Shown here: positions 6,256 through 6,767 of the stretch, piece after piece
How positions within the stretch are numbered: the stretch's first letter is position 1
How the letters are laid out: each line of letters begins with the position of its first letter
From: an uncultured Terrimonas sp.
GTDB taxonomy: Bacteria; Bacteroidota; Bacteroidia; Chitinophagales; Chitinophagaceae
DNA: 6,767 bases
Direction of reading: 5' to 3'
NCBI GenBank assembly: GCA_946886925.1
Contig: CAMPJQ010000155.1
Coordinates: 1-6,767 of the forward strand
Made by a program: the position numbers and the translations under genes
The notes under the pieces: model-generated
The model's input: only the letters and a program-made list of their open reading frames with translations
The model's database searches: none
What the model was told of the DNA's origin: nothing

Positions 6256-6767
6256 ATGAAAATAATATACAAACCTGCATTATCCATAATGGCAATCGCA
6301 ATAATTACCTTGATGGGTTCATGCAAGAAAGACTTTTTAACACCGCAACCATTATCCTTTTACACGCCTGAAAATACGTTTAATACACCTGAAGGATTAA
6401 AAAGTGTTTTGGTTGCCTGTGAACGCAATATGCGCTATGAATTTTTCGGAGATGGAGCTCCGATTATTACGCAATTGATTTTTTCGGAGATGGCTATTGA
6501 AGGTACAACAGATAAATCGGGACCGGCGCAGGATCTCAATTTGCAGATTACACCTACCGCACAATTAAACCATACGGATTTTAACAGGATCGGATGGTAC
6601 TGGTACGAGGGTTATAAGGGCATTAAATACGCCAATACAGCCATCTCTTATATTGATCAGCCACAATGGAAATCGGAAGAAGAAAAAAATGCAGTGCTGG
6701 GAGCGGCCTATTTTCACAGAGCCTACAGGTATTACATGCTTACTCATGAATTTGGTGATGTTCCCAC
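6256..6767 (+). CDS. SusD/RagB family nutrient-binding lipoprotein, N-terminal part (3' end outside window)
   Basis: An ATG at 6256 opens a frame with no stop up to the window edge, giving 170 residues. This is the surface lipoprotein that caps the SusC channel and binds the glycan. The signal peptide has a hydrophobic core over about 8-20 and the lipobox LMGSC with Cys23 as the acylated residue. The following KKDFLTPQP is the usual start of mature SusD proteins, and the acidic residue close to the cysteine fits surface export. Further family signs are ENTFNTPEGL (39-48), where the first helices begin, GWYWYEGYKGIKYAN (113-127), and the TPR-like helix GAAYFHRAYRYYML (149-162) followed by GDVP (167-170). 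Full-length members have roughly 500-600 residues, so about two thirds is missing. The 56-bp spacing and same strand indicate cotranscription with the SusC gene. No Shine-Dalgarno is seen; the leader reads AAATATCAGAAA. Confidence 0.95.
   Translation, partial: MKIIYKPALSIMAIAIITLMGSCKKDFLTPQPLSFYTPENTFNTPEGLKSVLVACERNMRYEFFGDGAPIITQLIFSEMAIEGTTDKSGPAQDLNLQITPTAQLNHTDFNRIGWYWYEGYKGIKYANTAISYIDQPQWKSEEEKNAVLGAAYFHRAYRYYMLTHEFGDVP

Noticed and set aside
1..6767. tRNA, rRNA, CRISPR array or insertion sequence
   Set aside because: No cloverleaf-like segment, no spaced identical repeats with unique spacers, and no transposase-like frame were seen on either strand by eye. The tandem heptads lack spacers.

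Overview
The window looks like chromosomal DNA of a Bacteroidota bacterium, most plausibly a free-living Chitinophagaceae-type organism. The evidence is a SusC/SusD outer-membrane pair, lipoprotein signal peptides, starts preceded by A/T-rich leaders with little or no Shine-Dalgarno signal, moderate GC, and 7-bp periodic intergenic repeats. The genus-level placement is an impression and not proven. All five genes lie on the + strand.

Layout: (1) 1-458 is the 3' end of a Gfo/Idh/MocA dehydrogenase gene whose start lies outside the window. (2) 453-587 holds a tandem 7-bp repeat that overlaps the stop codon, then a GC-rich block with two strong hairpins. (3) 588-1973 encodes a second, divergent Gfo/Idh/MocA-type protein with an N-terminal lipoprotein signal. 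(4) 1974-2101 is an A/T-rich gap with a hairpin near its 3' end. (5) 2102-2866 encodes a complete short-chain dehydrogenase related to gluconate 5-dehydrogenase/KduD. (6) 2865-3040 opens with about eight heptanucleotide units, again starting inside the stop codon, followed by an A/T-rich leader. (7) 3041-6199 is a full-length SusC/RagA TonB-dependent receptor. (8) 6256-6767 is the 5' part of the partner SusD/RagB lipoprotein gene, cut by the window end.

Together the genes suggest a carbohydrate-use locus. SusC/SusD would bind a glycan, glycoside or sugar derivative at the surface and move it across the outer membrane, and three NAD(P)-type dehydrogenases would oxidise or reduce the sugar. No glycoside hydrolase, lyase, kinase or regulator lies inside the window, so the substrate cannot be named. 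The pairing of a canonical Gfo/Idh/MocA enzyme with a lipoprotein relative suggests sugar-ring oxidation chemistry, but this is inference.

The most unusual non-coding signal is a set of heptad-phased repeats that begin at stop codons. Two different repeat sequences (ATTTGRR, and AGCTTTC passing into GGTTGCA) keep the same 7-bp period.
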